DNA from: Ruminococcus sp.
Lineage (GTDB): Bacteria > Bacillota_A > Clostridia > Oscillospirales > Ruminococcaceae
Reading direction: 5' to 3'
Assembly: GCA_017418765.1 (NCBI GenBank)
Contig: JAFOMV010000110.1
Location: forward strand, 1 to 6,009
Length of the DNA: 6,009 bases
Shown here: positions 1 through 4,954 of the stretch, piece after piece
Layout: each line of letters opens with the position of its first letter
Numbering within the stretch: the first letter of the stretch is position 1
The notes under the pieces: model-generated
Databases searched by the model: none
The model's input: only the letters and a program-made list of their open reading frames with translations
What the model was told of the DNA's origin: nothing
Program-made: the position numbers and the translations under genes

Positions 1-135
1 CTCATGATAGAAAGCTACATCGAAGACGGCTCACAGAAGATAGGTGAAAACATCTACGGCAAGTCCATCACAGACCCATGCCTCGGCTGGACCAAGACTG
101 AAAAACTTGTCCTTGATCTTGCTGAGCTTCTCTGA
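1..135 (+). CDS. 3-deoxy-7-phosphoheptulonate (DAHP) synthase, class I, C-terminal fragment
   Basis: Only the last 44 codons and the TGA are inside the window; the gene begins upstream. The enzyme condenses phosphoenolpyruvate with erythrose 4-phosphate to give DAHP, the committed cytosolic step towards chorismate and the aromatic amino acids. The visible tail contains MIESYIEDGSQ followed by YGKSITDPCLGW. It aligns by eye with the end of the AroF/AroG/AroH family (E. coli AroG has VESHLVEGNQ and YGKSITDACIGW). The YGKSITD block and the Cys-x-Gly-Trp that follows are highly characteristic, so the family call is firm. The residues that set feedback sensitivity to Phe, Tyr or Trp lie outside the window, so I give no paralogue name. 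The tail ends soon after this block, as in the family, so the C-terminus looks intact. The next gene has its own promoter starting 25 nt after the stop, so the two are probably separate transcription units. Confidence 0.9.
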   Translation, partial: LMIESYIEDGSQKIGENIYGKSITDPCLGWTKTEKLVLDLAELL

Positions 136-160
136 TAATAATACATTGCTCCTGTTATCC

Positions 161-189
161 TTGACTTTTTAACAAATGCATGATATAAT
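161..189 (+). promoter_or_regulatory. Sigma-A promoter of the symporter gene (extended -10)
   Basis: TTGACT at 161-166 and TATAAT at 184-189 are separated by exactly 17 nt. A TG at 181-182 makes an extended -10 (TGaTATAAT). Only one -35 base departs from consensus. Transcription should start near A196-A197, giving a leader of about 27 nt before the ATG at 223. This is one of the best promoter matches in the window and is correctly placed for the symporter gene. Confidence 0.85.
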
Positions 190-206
190 TTTATCAACTT
201 TTTTTT
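181..206 (+). terminator. Possible weak terminator of the DAHP synthase gene, overlapping the promoter
   Basis: TGATA (181-185) can pair with TATCA (192-196) around a 6-nt loop, followed 2 nt later by a run of eight T (199-206). This has the layout of an intrinsic terminator, but the stem is only 5 bp with one G-C-rich end, so it would be weak. The same bases form the -10 element of the next promoter. No other terminator-like structure is visible between the DAHP synthase stop and the next gene. Confidence 0.22.
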
Positions 207-209
207 GAC

Positions 210-214
210 AGGAG
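210..214 (+). promoter_or_regulatory. Ribosome binding site that fixes the symporter start at ATG 223
   Basis: AGGAG at 210-214 lies 8 nt upstream of ATG 223-225. An in-frame TTG at 205 lies upstream of this site, has only T-rich sequence before it, and would place the Shine-Dalgarno inside the coding region. The ATG is therefore the start. Confidence 0.85.
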
Positions 215-222
215 ATGTATCA

Positions 223-1647
223 ATGGAGAGATTCAATGATTTTATCAAGGAAGTAGACGGTTATGTGTGGGGATTACCGCTTATCATACTTATCATGTTC
301 TGTGGTATACTGCTGTCATTTCGTCTTGGCTTCCTGCAAGTGAGGAAGCTTGGAAAAGCACTGAAGTACATGGTAAGGAATGAGGAAACGGGAAGCGGTG
401 AAGTTTCAAGCTTTGCGGCACTGTGTACTGCTCTTTCTGCCACAGTTGGAACAGGAAACATAGTCGGTGTTGCTACTGCTATCGCCGCAGGCGGACCCGG
501 TGCTCTTTTCTGGATGGAGATAGCTGCTTTCTTCGGTATGGCTACTAAGTACGCTGAAGGACTTCTTGCAGTCAAATACCGTATCAAAGACGAAAATGAC
601 AGTATACTCGGCGGTCCTTTCCATTATATCGAAAACGGTCTCGGAAAGAAGTGGAAATGGCTCGCTAAGCTTTTTGCGTTATTCGGACTGCTTGCAGGCC
701 TTATGGGTATCGGCACCATTACTCAGATAAATGGTATTACCTCTGCTGCAAACAATTTCTTTGATCCGGATTCACTTCATACTGTAACTATTTTAGGTAT
801 GGACTACACATGGACTACCGTTATATCAGGGGCACTTATAACTCTGCTGACAGCTCTTATAATCATAGGAGGCATAAAACGTATCGCATCAGTATCAGAA
901 GTAATAGTTCCTGTTATGATATTAGCATATGTGGTCTGCTGTCTTACAATTATTTTCTGCCATATAACAGAGATACCATCAGCTATAGCTCTTATCGTAA
1001 AGGAAGCATTCGGCGTTCGTCCCATAGCAGGAGGTCTTGCAGGAACAGCACTGATGTTCACGTCAATGAAAAACGGCGTTGCAAGAGGTATATTCTCAAA
1101 TGAGGCAGGCCTTGGTTCAGCACCTATAGCTGCTGCCGCTGCAAAAACAAACGAACCTGTACGTCAGGGGCTTGTTACTATGACAGGTACTTTTATAGAT
1201 ACTATAATCGTATGTACGATGACCGGACTTTCTATAATAATGTCAGGCAGCCACGCAAAGGAAGGTTTACAGGGCGTTATGATAACTATGGACGCCTTTG
1301 ATTATGGTCTGCCTTTTGCAGAGAGGATATCCTCATTCATACTTATGGCTTGTCTGGCTGTATTCGCATTTACCACTATACTCGGCTGGAATTACTATTC
1401 TGAGCGCTGCCTTTCATACCTTACAGGTGCAAGATCATGGCTTACAAAGATATATAAATGGATATACATCGCAGCTGTTTTTGTTGGGCCGTACATGACA
1501 GTAGAGGCTGTTTGGAATCTTGCGGACATATTCAACGGACTTATGGCAATACCTAATGTTATAGCGCTGATACTGCTCTCAGGAGTTGTTGCCTCAGAGA
1601 CCAAAGACTACCTTGAACGCCTTAAAAACGGCAGTGTCAGGGAATGA
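223..1647 (+). CDS. Sodium:alanine symporter family (AGCS/AlsT-type) amino acid transporter
   Basis: This is a 474-residue polytopic inner-membrane protein of usual length for the alanine-or-glycine:cation symporter family, which imports small amino acids (Ala, Gly, sometimes Gln or Ser) with Na+ or H+. Family landmarks in order: VGTGNIVGVATAI (75-87), the signature GGPGALFWMEIAAFFG (90-105), GMATKYAEGLLAVKYR (105-120), GGPFHYIENGLG (130-141) and GVARGIFSNEAGLGSAP (285-301). About ten to eleven hydrophobic segments alternate with short loops; the N-terminus is short and the C-terminal tail (458-474) is charged. The family signature usually reads FWMW, whereas here it reads FWME (Glu99). The start is set by AGGAG at 210-214. 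The gene has its own promoter at 161-189 and ends before a shared hairpin facing the convergent lipoprotein gene. Substrate and ion cannot be decided from sequence, so no symbol is given; AlsT or DagA would be the nearest names. Family confidence is very high. Confidence 0.95.
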   Translation: MERFNDFIKEVDGYVWGLPLIILIMFCGILLSFRLGFLQVRKLGKALKYMVRNEETGSGEVSSFAALCTALSATVGTGNIVGVATAIAAGGPGALFWMEIAAFFGMATKYAEGLLAVKYRIKDENDSILGGPFHYIENGLGKKWKWLAKLFALFGLLAGLMGIGTITQINGITSAANNFFDPDSLHTVTILGMDYTWTTVISGALITLLTALIIIGGIKRIASVSEVIVPVMILAYVVCCLTIIFCHITEIPSAIALIVKEAFGVRPIAGGLAGTALMFTSMKNGVARGIFSNEAGLGSAPIAAAAAKTNEPVRQGLVTMTGTFIDTIIVCTMTGLSIIMSGSHAKEGLQGVMITMDAFDYGLPFAERISSFILMACLAVFAFTTILGWNYYSERCLSYLTGARSWLTKIYKWIYIAAVFVGPYMTVEAVWNLADIFNGLMAIPNVIALILLSGVVASETKDYLERLKNGSVRE

Positions 1648-1722
1648 TAAAATACGGGCAGTGCTTTACAAAGAAAATATGACTGTGCATATTCAGCGTG
1701 GTATTTGTGCAGTATTGCTTAT

Positions 1723-1758
1723 ATGGGGCAGACCTTTTCACAGAAAGGCCTGCCCCAT
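1723..1758. terminator. Bidirectional hairpin between convergent genes
   Basis: The arms 1723-1737 and 1744-1758 pair as 9 bp (ATGGGGCAG with CTGCCCCAT), one A/C mismatch (1732/1749) and 5 bp (CCTTT with AAAGG), around a 6-nt loop. It lies 75 nt after the symporter stop and 3 nt after the stop of the convergent lipoprotein gene, so it is well placed to end transcripts from both sides. Neither side has a clean U-tract: the plus side is only T-rich and the minus side has none. Its efficiency as an intrinsic terminator is therefore uncertain. Confidence 0.7.
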
Positions 1759-1761
1759 AGT

Positions 1762-2304
1762 TCATTCTTCTGATTTTGTTGAAGTATCGCTCGGCTGACG
1801 AAAGTCGATCTTTAATTTATAATTCGGCATTTCAAAGCATTTCAGCCTGCCCTCACCATCCACAGTGATAGAGTATTCGCCGCTTTCGAGAGTACCTGTA
1901 AGTTCAAGGCCTGATTCCTTTTCCTCTCCGCAGAGCTTTTCCAGTTTTGCTGTACTGTCGACTGCTTCCATAAGATTGAGCATCATTGCTTTTACAGGCA
2001 GTGCAGACTGAGGCACAGAAAATTCAAGTCCCTTATACGAAGCATTGACTTCGCCTTCTGAAAATTCCAGCTTAACGCCGCTGAGAGTATTTGGTGAATC
2101 AAATTCCACTGACCACTCACCATCGCCGTATCTGCATATGGTACCATCGGCATCAAGCTTTTCCAGTGAAAAATCCACTTCCGACTCAAAGGCTTCATCA
2201 AGTTTGTTTTCACGTGATGAATTACCCTTTGCGGCAGGTACTCCGCAAGCGGTAAGGACTATTGTGAGCATCAGGCACACAGCGAATGTAATTAATCGTT
2301 TCAT
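1762..2304 (-). CDS. Small secreted lipoprotein, possibly LolA/YdcC-like
   Basis: This 180-residue protein has a typical type II signal peptide: basic MKR, a hydrophobic core (4-16) and the lipobox LTAC with the lipidated Cys at residue 20. The mature protein should be anchored on the outer face of the cytoplasmic membrane. After a short polar linker (21-40) comes a domain of alternating hydrophobic and charged residues. It includes GEWSVEFDSP (62-71), LSGVKLEF (74-81), YKGLEFSVP (90-98), a helix-like stretch (104-126) and further strand-like pieces to about 168, then a polar tail. The pattern suggests a curved beta-sheet wrapped on helices, as in LolA-like lipoproteins, but I recognise no diagnostic motif. 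AAGGAG (2312-2317) sits 7 nt before the ATG. It lies 105 nt downstream of nnr on the same strand. In many Firmicutes a LolA-like lipoprotein follows acpS or nnr and precedes alr (YdcC in B. subtilis), which supports the guess. Function is unknown. Confidence 0.88.
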   Translation of the reverse strand: MKRLITFAVCLMLTIVLTACGVPAAKGNSSRENKLDEAFESEVDFSLEKLDADGTICRYGDGEWSVEFDSPNTLSGVKLEFSEGEVNASYKGLEFSVPQSALPVKAMMLNLMEAVDSTAKLEKLCGEEKESGLELTGTLESGEYSITVDGEGRLKCFEMPNYKLKIDFRQPSDTSTKSEE

Positions 2305-2331
2305 AGTATCACTCCTTACTATTATTCTGAT

Positions 2332-2360
2332 AATTTAAACATCCGCTGATTTTGAGGCAA
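2332..2360 (-). promoter_or_regulatory. Possible weak promoter for the lipoprotein gene
   Basis: On the minus strand TTGCCT (2355-2360) and TAAATT (2332-2337) are 17 nt apart, each matching consensus at 4 of 6 positions. The start would be near 2325, about 20 nt before the ATG at 2304. The -35 falls in the 3' arm of the hairpin that follows nnr. The match is modest, and read-through from nnr is an equally good explanation for expression. Confidence 0.3.
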
Positions 2361-2405
2361 TACCGCACAAATCTGTCAGGCGGGCTTTGTGCGGTGTTGC
2401 CTTAA
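2352..2405 (-). terminator. Long hairpin after nnr (terminator, attenuator or dispersed palindrome)
   Basis: The arms 2356-2371 and 2386-2401 (GGCAATACCGCACAAA against TTTGTGCGGTGTTGCC) are complementary over 16 nt except for one T/G opposition at 2361/2396. A2355/T2402 and the outer TT/AA at 2352-2353/2404-2405 extend the pairing. The loop is 14 nt. The structure begins 5 nt after the nnr stop codon on the minus strand, the right place for a terminator. On that strand it is followed by an A-rich stretch and not a U-tract, so a canonical intrinsic terminator is not shown. It may attenuate transcription into the lipoprotein gene or protect the nnr 3' end. Confidence 0.6.
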
Positions 2406-2409
2406 GGCA

Positions 2410-4119
2410 TCAGATACCGATAGCCTTCTTCTTTTCCTTTAGCCTTCTGAATGAATCCGACAGATTATCGATAATATCTCTTGGAAGCATAGCCTCCTTG
2501 CCGAGCTTTTCTGCTGCGATATCTCCTGCAAGCCCGTGAATATATACTCCTGCACAGGCACTGTCGAATACGCTTGCCCCCTGTGCGCATACGGAGCCGA
2601 TAATACCTGCCAGTACATCTCCGCTGCCGCCTGTACTCATTCCTGCATTTCCTGTATGGTTCACCGCAGAAGCATGGCTGTCAGCAACTATGGTGCCTGC
2701 GCCCTTGAGGACTACAGTCACGCCGTACTTTTCTGCATATTTCTCAGCAACTGCTATCCTGTTTTCCTGTATAGCAGCAATATCACAGTGAAGCAGTCTT
2801 GCCATCTCACCGGGATGAGGAGTTATAATGATATCTGTCTTTTTCTTCAATAATATATCTATGTCAGAAGCTATGCAGTTTATTCCGTCTGCATCGATAA
2901 TTACAGGACACTTTGCATTTTCTGTGACGAATTTTGTCAGTTCTATGGTATCCTGAGTTACTCCCATGCCGCAGCCTATTACTATCGCCCCGGCTTTATC
3001 CATAGCTTCCAGTACAGGTTGGCGGTTAGGGTCAAAGAGCATATAGCCGTAATCGTCACAATCCAGTTCGACATATGTAGCTTCGGGAGCAGTTACTGCT
3101 GCGGAATCTATGCATTTTTCCACTGAAGCGATGCGGACAAGACCGGCGCCGCTCCTGAGTGCGCCCATAGCTGCAAGATAAGCGGCTCCACGCATTGATG
3201 AGCTGCCTGCTATGATAAGAACAGTGCCGAAATCCCCTTTATGTGAATCCTGTTCACGCTTAGGCGGAAAATCCGCAAGGTGACTGCGCTCGATGCGGTA
3301 GTACTTTCTTTCACCGTTTATAGCCTCTGCAGCCTCATCGGGTATGCCTATATCTGCGACTGTTATCTTTCCGCAATACTTTTTAAGCGGATACTGTGAC
3401 ATACCTGTTTTGATATATCCTAAAGCAAGTGTTTCGTCAGCCTTGAAAATGCCGTTTGAAACAGCACCGTCTGAGCTGTTTCCGCCGCTTGGTACATCAA
3501 CAGCTATGCAGTATGCTCCTGTGCCTACTGATAACACCTCTGCTGCGTTTTTATCGAGCTGACCATGAAAGCCTGTACCATAAACTCCGTCAACAACAAC
3601 ATCCGCCTCTTTTATAGCTGATATTACTTTGTGCATACGTCTTCTCTCATGCAGCAGCACATTTTCTATGGAATTTCTGTCTTTCTTCTTTTCGAGTGCT
3701 TCAAGGCTTGAATCTTCCGAAGCAGTCATATACTCCAGCTCGACAGCCTCTATGGCAGCTTCAACGTTTTTGTTTCTGTAGCCGTCGATAAACCCGATCT
3801 TTTCTTTCGGCAGACGCTGATACATCTCCTTTGAAAGCTCTGTTTCAGGCTGACCGCCAACGTCGATGATAGTTATTTTAAAGCCGCGATAAATCAGTAT
3901 ATTAGCAGCAGCAAAGCAGTCTCCGCCGTTATTTCCTTTGCCTGTGAGAAATACAACAGAGCTGCCATCACATTTATTGCCTTTTTCCGAGCGGCAGTGT
4001 TCATCTATAAGGTCAGCAAGCGCCTTGCCTGCATTTTCCATTAGCTGTTTCCTGCTTACTCCCAGTGTTTCAGAGCGTTCTTCAATTTTTGCCATTTGTC
4101 TTGGTGTTACTATCTGCAT
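2410..4119 (-). CDS. nnr: Bifunctional NAD(P)H-hydrate repair enzyme (epimerase + ADP-dependent dehydratase)
   Basis: This 569-residue cytosolic enzyme repairs NADHX and NADPHX. The N-terminal YjeF_N domain interconverts R and S epimers, and the C-terminal ribokinase-like domain dehydrates the S form using ADP. N-domain (about 1-265): VTPRQMAKIEE (4-14), the phosphate loop GKGNNGGDCFAAA (60-72), VVDGVYGTGF (175-184) and VDVPSGG (207-213). C-domain (about 275-560): HKGDFGTVLIIAGSSSMRGA (293-312), LRSGAGLVRI (321-330), VIIDADG (406-412), ITPHPGEMARLL (432-443), VVLKGAGTIV (469-478) and GMSTGGSGDVLAGIIG (493-508) with the expected catalytic Asp501. Family members are usually about 490-520 residues. 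The excess lies mainly in a charged stretch between the phosphate loop and VVDGVYGTG (roughly 110-165, judged about 30 residues longer than usual). Residue 68 is Cys where Gly is usual (GGDG). AAGGGAGG (4127-4134) lies 7 nt before the ATG. The gene has its own promoter at 4258-4286 and is divergent from the sigma-factor gene. Confidence 0.96.
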   Translation of the reverse strand: MQIVTPRQMAKIEERSETLGVSRKQLMENAGKALADLIDEHCRSEKGNKCDGSSVVFLTGKGNNGGDCFAAANILIYRGFKITIIDVGGQPETELSKEMYQRLPKEKIGFIDGYRNKNVEAAIEAVELEYMTASEDSSLEALEKKKDRNSIENVLLHERRRMHKVISAIKEADVVVDGVYGTGFHGQLDKNAAEVLSVGTGAYCIAVDVPSGGNSSDGAVSNGIFKADETLALGYIKTGMSQYPLKKYCGKITVADIGIPDEAAEAINGERKYYRIERSHLADFPPKREQDSHKGDFGTVLIIAGSSSMRGAAYLAAMGALRSGAGLVRIASVEKCIDSAAVTAPEATYVELDCDDYGYMLFDPNRQPVLEAMDKAGAIVIGCGMGVTQDTIELTKFVTENAKCPVIIDADGINCIASDIDILLKKKTDIIITPHPGEMARLLHCDIAAIQENRIAVAEKYAEKYGVTVVLKGAGTIVADSHASAVNHTGNAGMSTGGSGDVLAGIIGSVCAQGASVFDSACAGVYIHGLAGDIAAEKLGKEAMLPRDIIDNLSDSFRRLKEKKKAIGI

Positions 4120-4251
4120 CGTTATTCCTCCCTTATGGTGTTATCTTGATCAATGTCTGTTCAACAACTAAACATTGGCTTGATGTAAATAATATGCGCT
4201 CCCTGAACGAAGTTCCGGGAAATAGCCGCCGTAATGCGGTTATTGAGTTAC
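4120..4251 (-). promoter_or_regulatory. Structured 5' leader of nnr with three hairpins
   Basis: If transcription starts near 4251, the nnr mRNA carries a leader of about 130 nt. On the RNA, 5' to 3', it can form three hairpins. The first pairs 4244-4236 with 4229-4221 (9 pairs, one G-U, 6-nt loop). The second, directly adjacent, pairs 4220-4212 with 4208-4200 (8 pairs, one mismatch, 3-nt loop). The third pairs 4177-4172 with 4156-4151 (6 pairs, 15-nt loop). Then comes the Shine-Dalgarno at 4127-4134. The UUUCCC of 4222-4217 could instead pair with GGGAGG of the Shine-Dalgarno (4132-4127; four Watson-Crick and two G-U pairs), which would mask it. I do not recognise a known riboswitch class. 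A dispersed repeat is the main alternative. Confidence 0.45.
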
Positions 4252-4257
4252 ACATTA

Positions 4258-4286
4258 ATTATACCACTAAATATTACATTATGCAA
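4258..4286 (-). promoter_or_regulatory. Promoter of nnr (extended -10)
   Basis: On the minus strand TATAAT (4258-4263) is preceded by TGG (4264-4266), making an extended -10. TTGCAT (4281-4286) stands 17 nt upstream as a -35. The perfect -10 and the TG element compensate for the weak -35. The predicted start is near 4251, about 130 nt upstream of the nnr ATG. Confidence 0.7.
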
Positions 4287-4327
4287 CAAAGGCAAAGTAA
4301 ATAAATATTGGATAATTGCTTCAAAAG

Positions 4328-4355
4328 TGAAATATTATCATATAAAAATCGACTA
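4328..4355 (+). promoter_or_regulatory. Possible ECF-sigma-type promoter (autoregulation) of the sigma-factor operon
   Basis: TGAAAT (4328-4333) and CGACTA (4350-4355) are separated by 16 nt. This resembles the usual bipartite ECF form, a TGAAAC-like -35 and a CGT/CGA-type -10. It lies 44 nt before the sigma-factor ATG, where an autoregulated ECF promoter would be expected. Sigma-A-like alternatives nearby (TTGCTT 4316-4321 with TATAAA 4341-4346) have an unfavourable 19-nt spacer. A single site in an AT-rich region can arise by chance. Confidence 0.4.
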
Positions 4356-4361
4356 TATTGG

Positions 4362-4376
4362 TGAGAGGAACTCTCA
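4362..4376 (+). repeat. Perfect 6-bp inverted repeat in the sigma-factor leader
   Basis: TGAGAG (4362-4367) and CTCTCA (4371-4376) are perfectly complementary around GAA. The element sits between the putative ECF promoter and the ribosome binding site AAAGGAGG (4384-4391). It could be a small 5' stem-loop protecting the mRNA, or a protein-binding site. It does not overlap the Shine-Dalgarno. Confidence 0.5.
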
Positions 4377-4399
4377 GCTAACGAAAGGAGGCTTATACT

Positions 4400-4954
4400 A
4401 TGGATGATGCATCGATCAAAAAACTGTTTAAAAATCGTGATGAAAGAGCTGTTTCAGAGCTTAAAATGAAGTACGAAAAACTATGTATGTACATTGCAGG
4501 CAATATCCTTTCTCAGCGTGAAGACGCAGAGGAGTGTGTCAATTCGGCTTATTTTGATATATGGAACAAGATACCGCCGGAAGATCCCGATGATCTTAAG
4601 ACCTATCTATGCCGTATAGTCAAGAACAAGGCTATAGACAAGCTGAAATACAATTCCGCAGATAAGAGAAACGCAGCATTTTCTGTCTCTCTTGATGAGC
4701 TTGCGGAGTGTATCCCTGACCGCAGTATAAGCAGTATGCCGTCGGAAAAGCTTGCTGAGGGGATAAGCCGCTTCCTTAGAACTCAGGACGAAAGAAACCG
4801 AAAGCTCTTTGTCAGAAGGTACTGGTACGGTGATAATCTTGCAAAGATAGCCCGAAGCTTCGGGATGAACGAAAAAACAGCAGCTACCTGTCTTTACCGT
4901 ACACGACAGAAACTTAAAGTCTTTTTAAAGAAGGAAGGTTATGATTATGAATGA
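4400..4954 (+). CDS. ECF-type sigma-70 family RNA polymerase sigma factor
   Basis: This 184-residue cytosolic transcription factor directs RNA polymerase to a dedicated promoter set. It has the two-domain ECF layout without regions 1 and 3. Region 2 (about 24-83) includes YEKLCMYIAGNIL (25-37), DAEECVNSAYFDIWNKIPP (42-60) and LKTYLCRIVKNKAIDKLK (66-83). A variable linker (84-125) follows. Region 4 (about 126-178) includes LFVRRYWYGDNLAKIARSFG (136-155) and the recognition-helix stretch NEKTAATCLYRTRQKLKVFL (157-176). Length and order are normal for the class. AAAGGAGG (4384-4391) is 8 nt before the ATG. The gene overlaps the downstream membrane protein by 8 nt, which suggests translational coupling and a sigma/anti-sigma pair. 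A possible autoregulatory promoter lies at 4328-4355. The exact ECF group and the regulon are not readable from sequence. Confidence 0.93.
   Translation: MDDASIKKLFKNRDERAVSELKMKYEKLCMYIAGNILSQREDAEECVNSAYFDIWNKIPPEDPDDLKTYLCRIVKNKAIDKLKYNSADKRNAAFSVSLDELAECIPDRSISSMPSEKLAEGISRFLRTQDERNRKLFVRRYWYGDNLAKIARSFGMNEKTAATCLYRTRQKLKVFLKKEGYDYE

Noticed and set aside
205..222. TTG at 205 as an alternative start of the symporter
   Set aside because: The AGGAG at 210-214 lies downstream of it and points to ATG 223.
261..587. 108-codon open frame on the minus strand inside the symporter gene
   Set aside because: It is antisense to the conserved AGCS core motifs, which explain this DNA fully. It is a shadow frame.
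810..1103. 97-codon plus-strand frame within the symporter gene
   Set aside because: It is the shifted frame of conserved membrane segments. Its Ser/Tyr/Arg-rich product is typical of a frame shadow.
2045..2338. 97-codon plus-strand frame opposite the lipoprotein gene
   Set aside because: The minus strand has the signal peptide, lipobox and Shine-Dalgarno. This frame is only its antisense.
4200..4244. Guanidine-II (mini-ykkC) riboswitch
   Set aside because: There are two small hairpins in tandem, but the loops are not ACGR tetraloops and nnr is not a guanidine-related gene.
4065..4304. 79-codon plus-strand frame covering the nnr start and leader
   Set aside because: It has no ribosome binding site and crosses the antisense of nnr, its promoter and hairpins. 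No domain is recognisable.
4941..4946. ATG at 4941 as the start of the anti-sigma gene
   Set aside because: It sits only 2 nt from GGAAGG. ATG 4947 has 8-nt spacing, though the difference is two residues and cannot be excluded.
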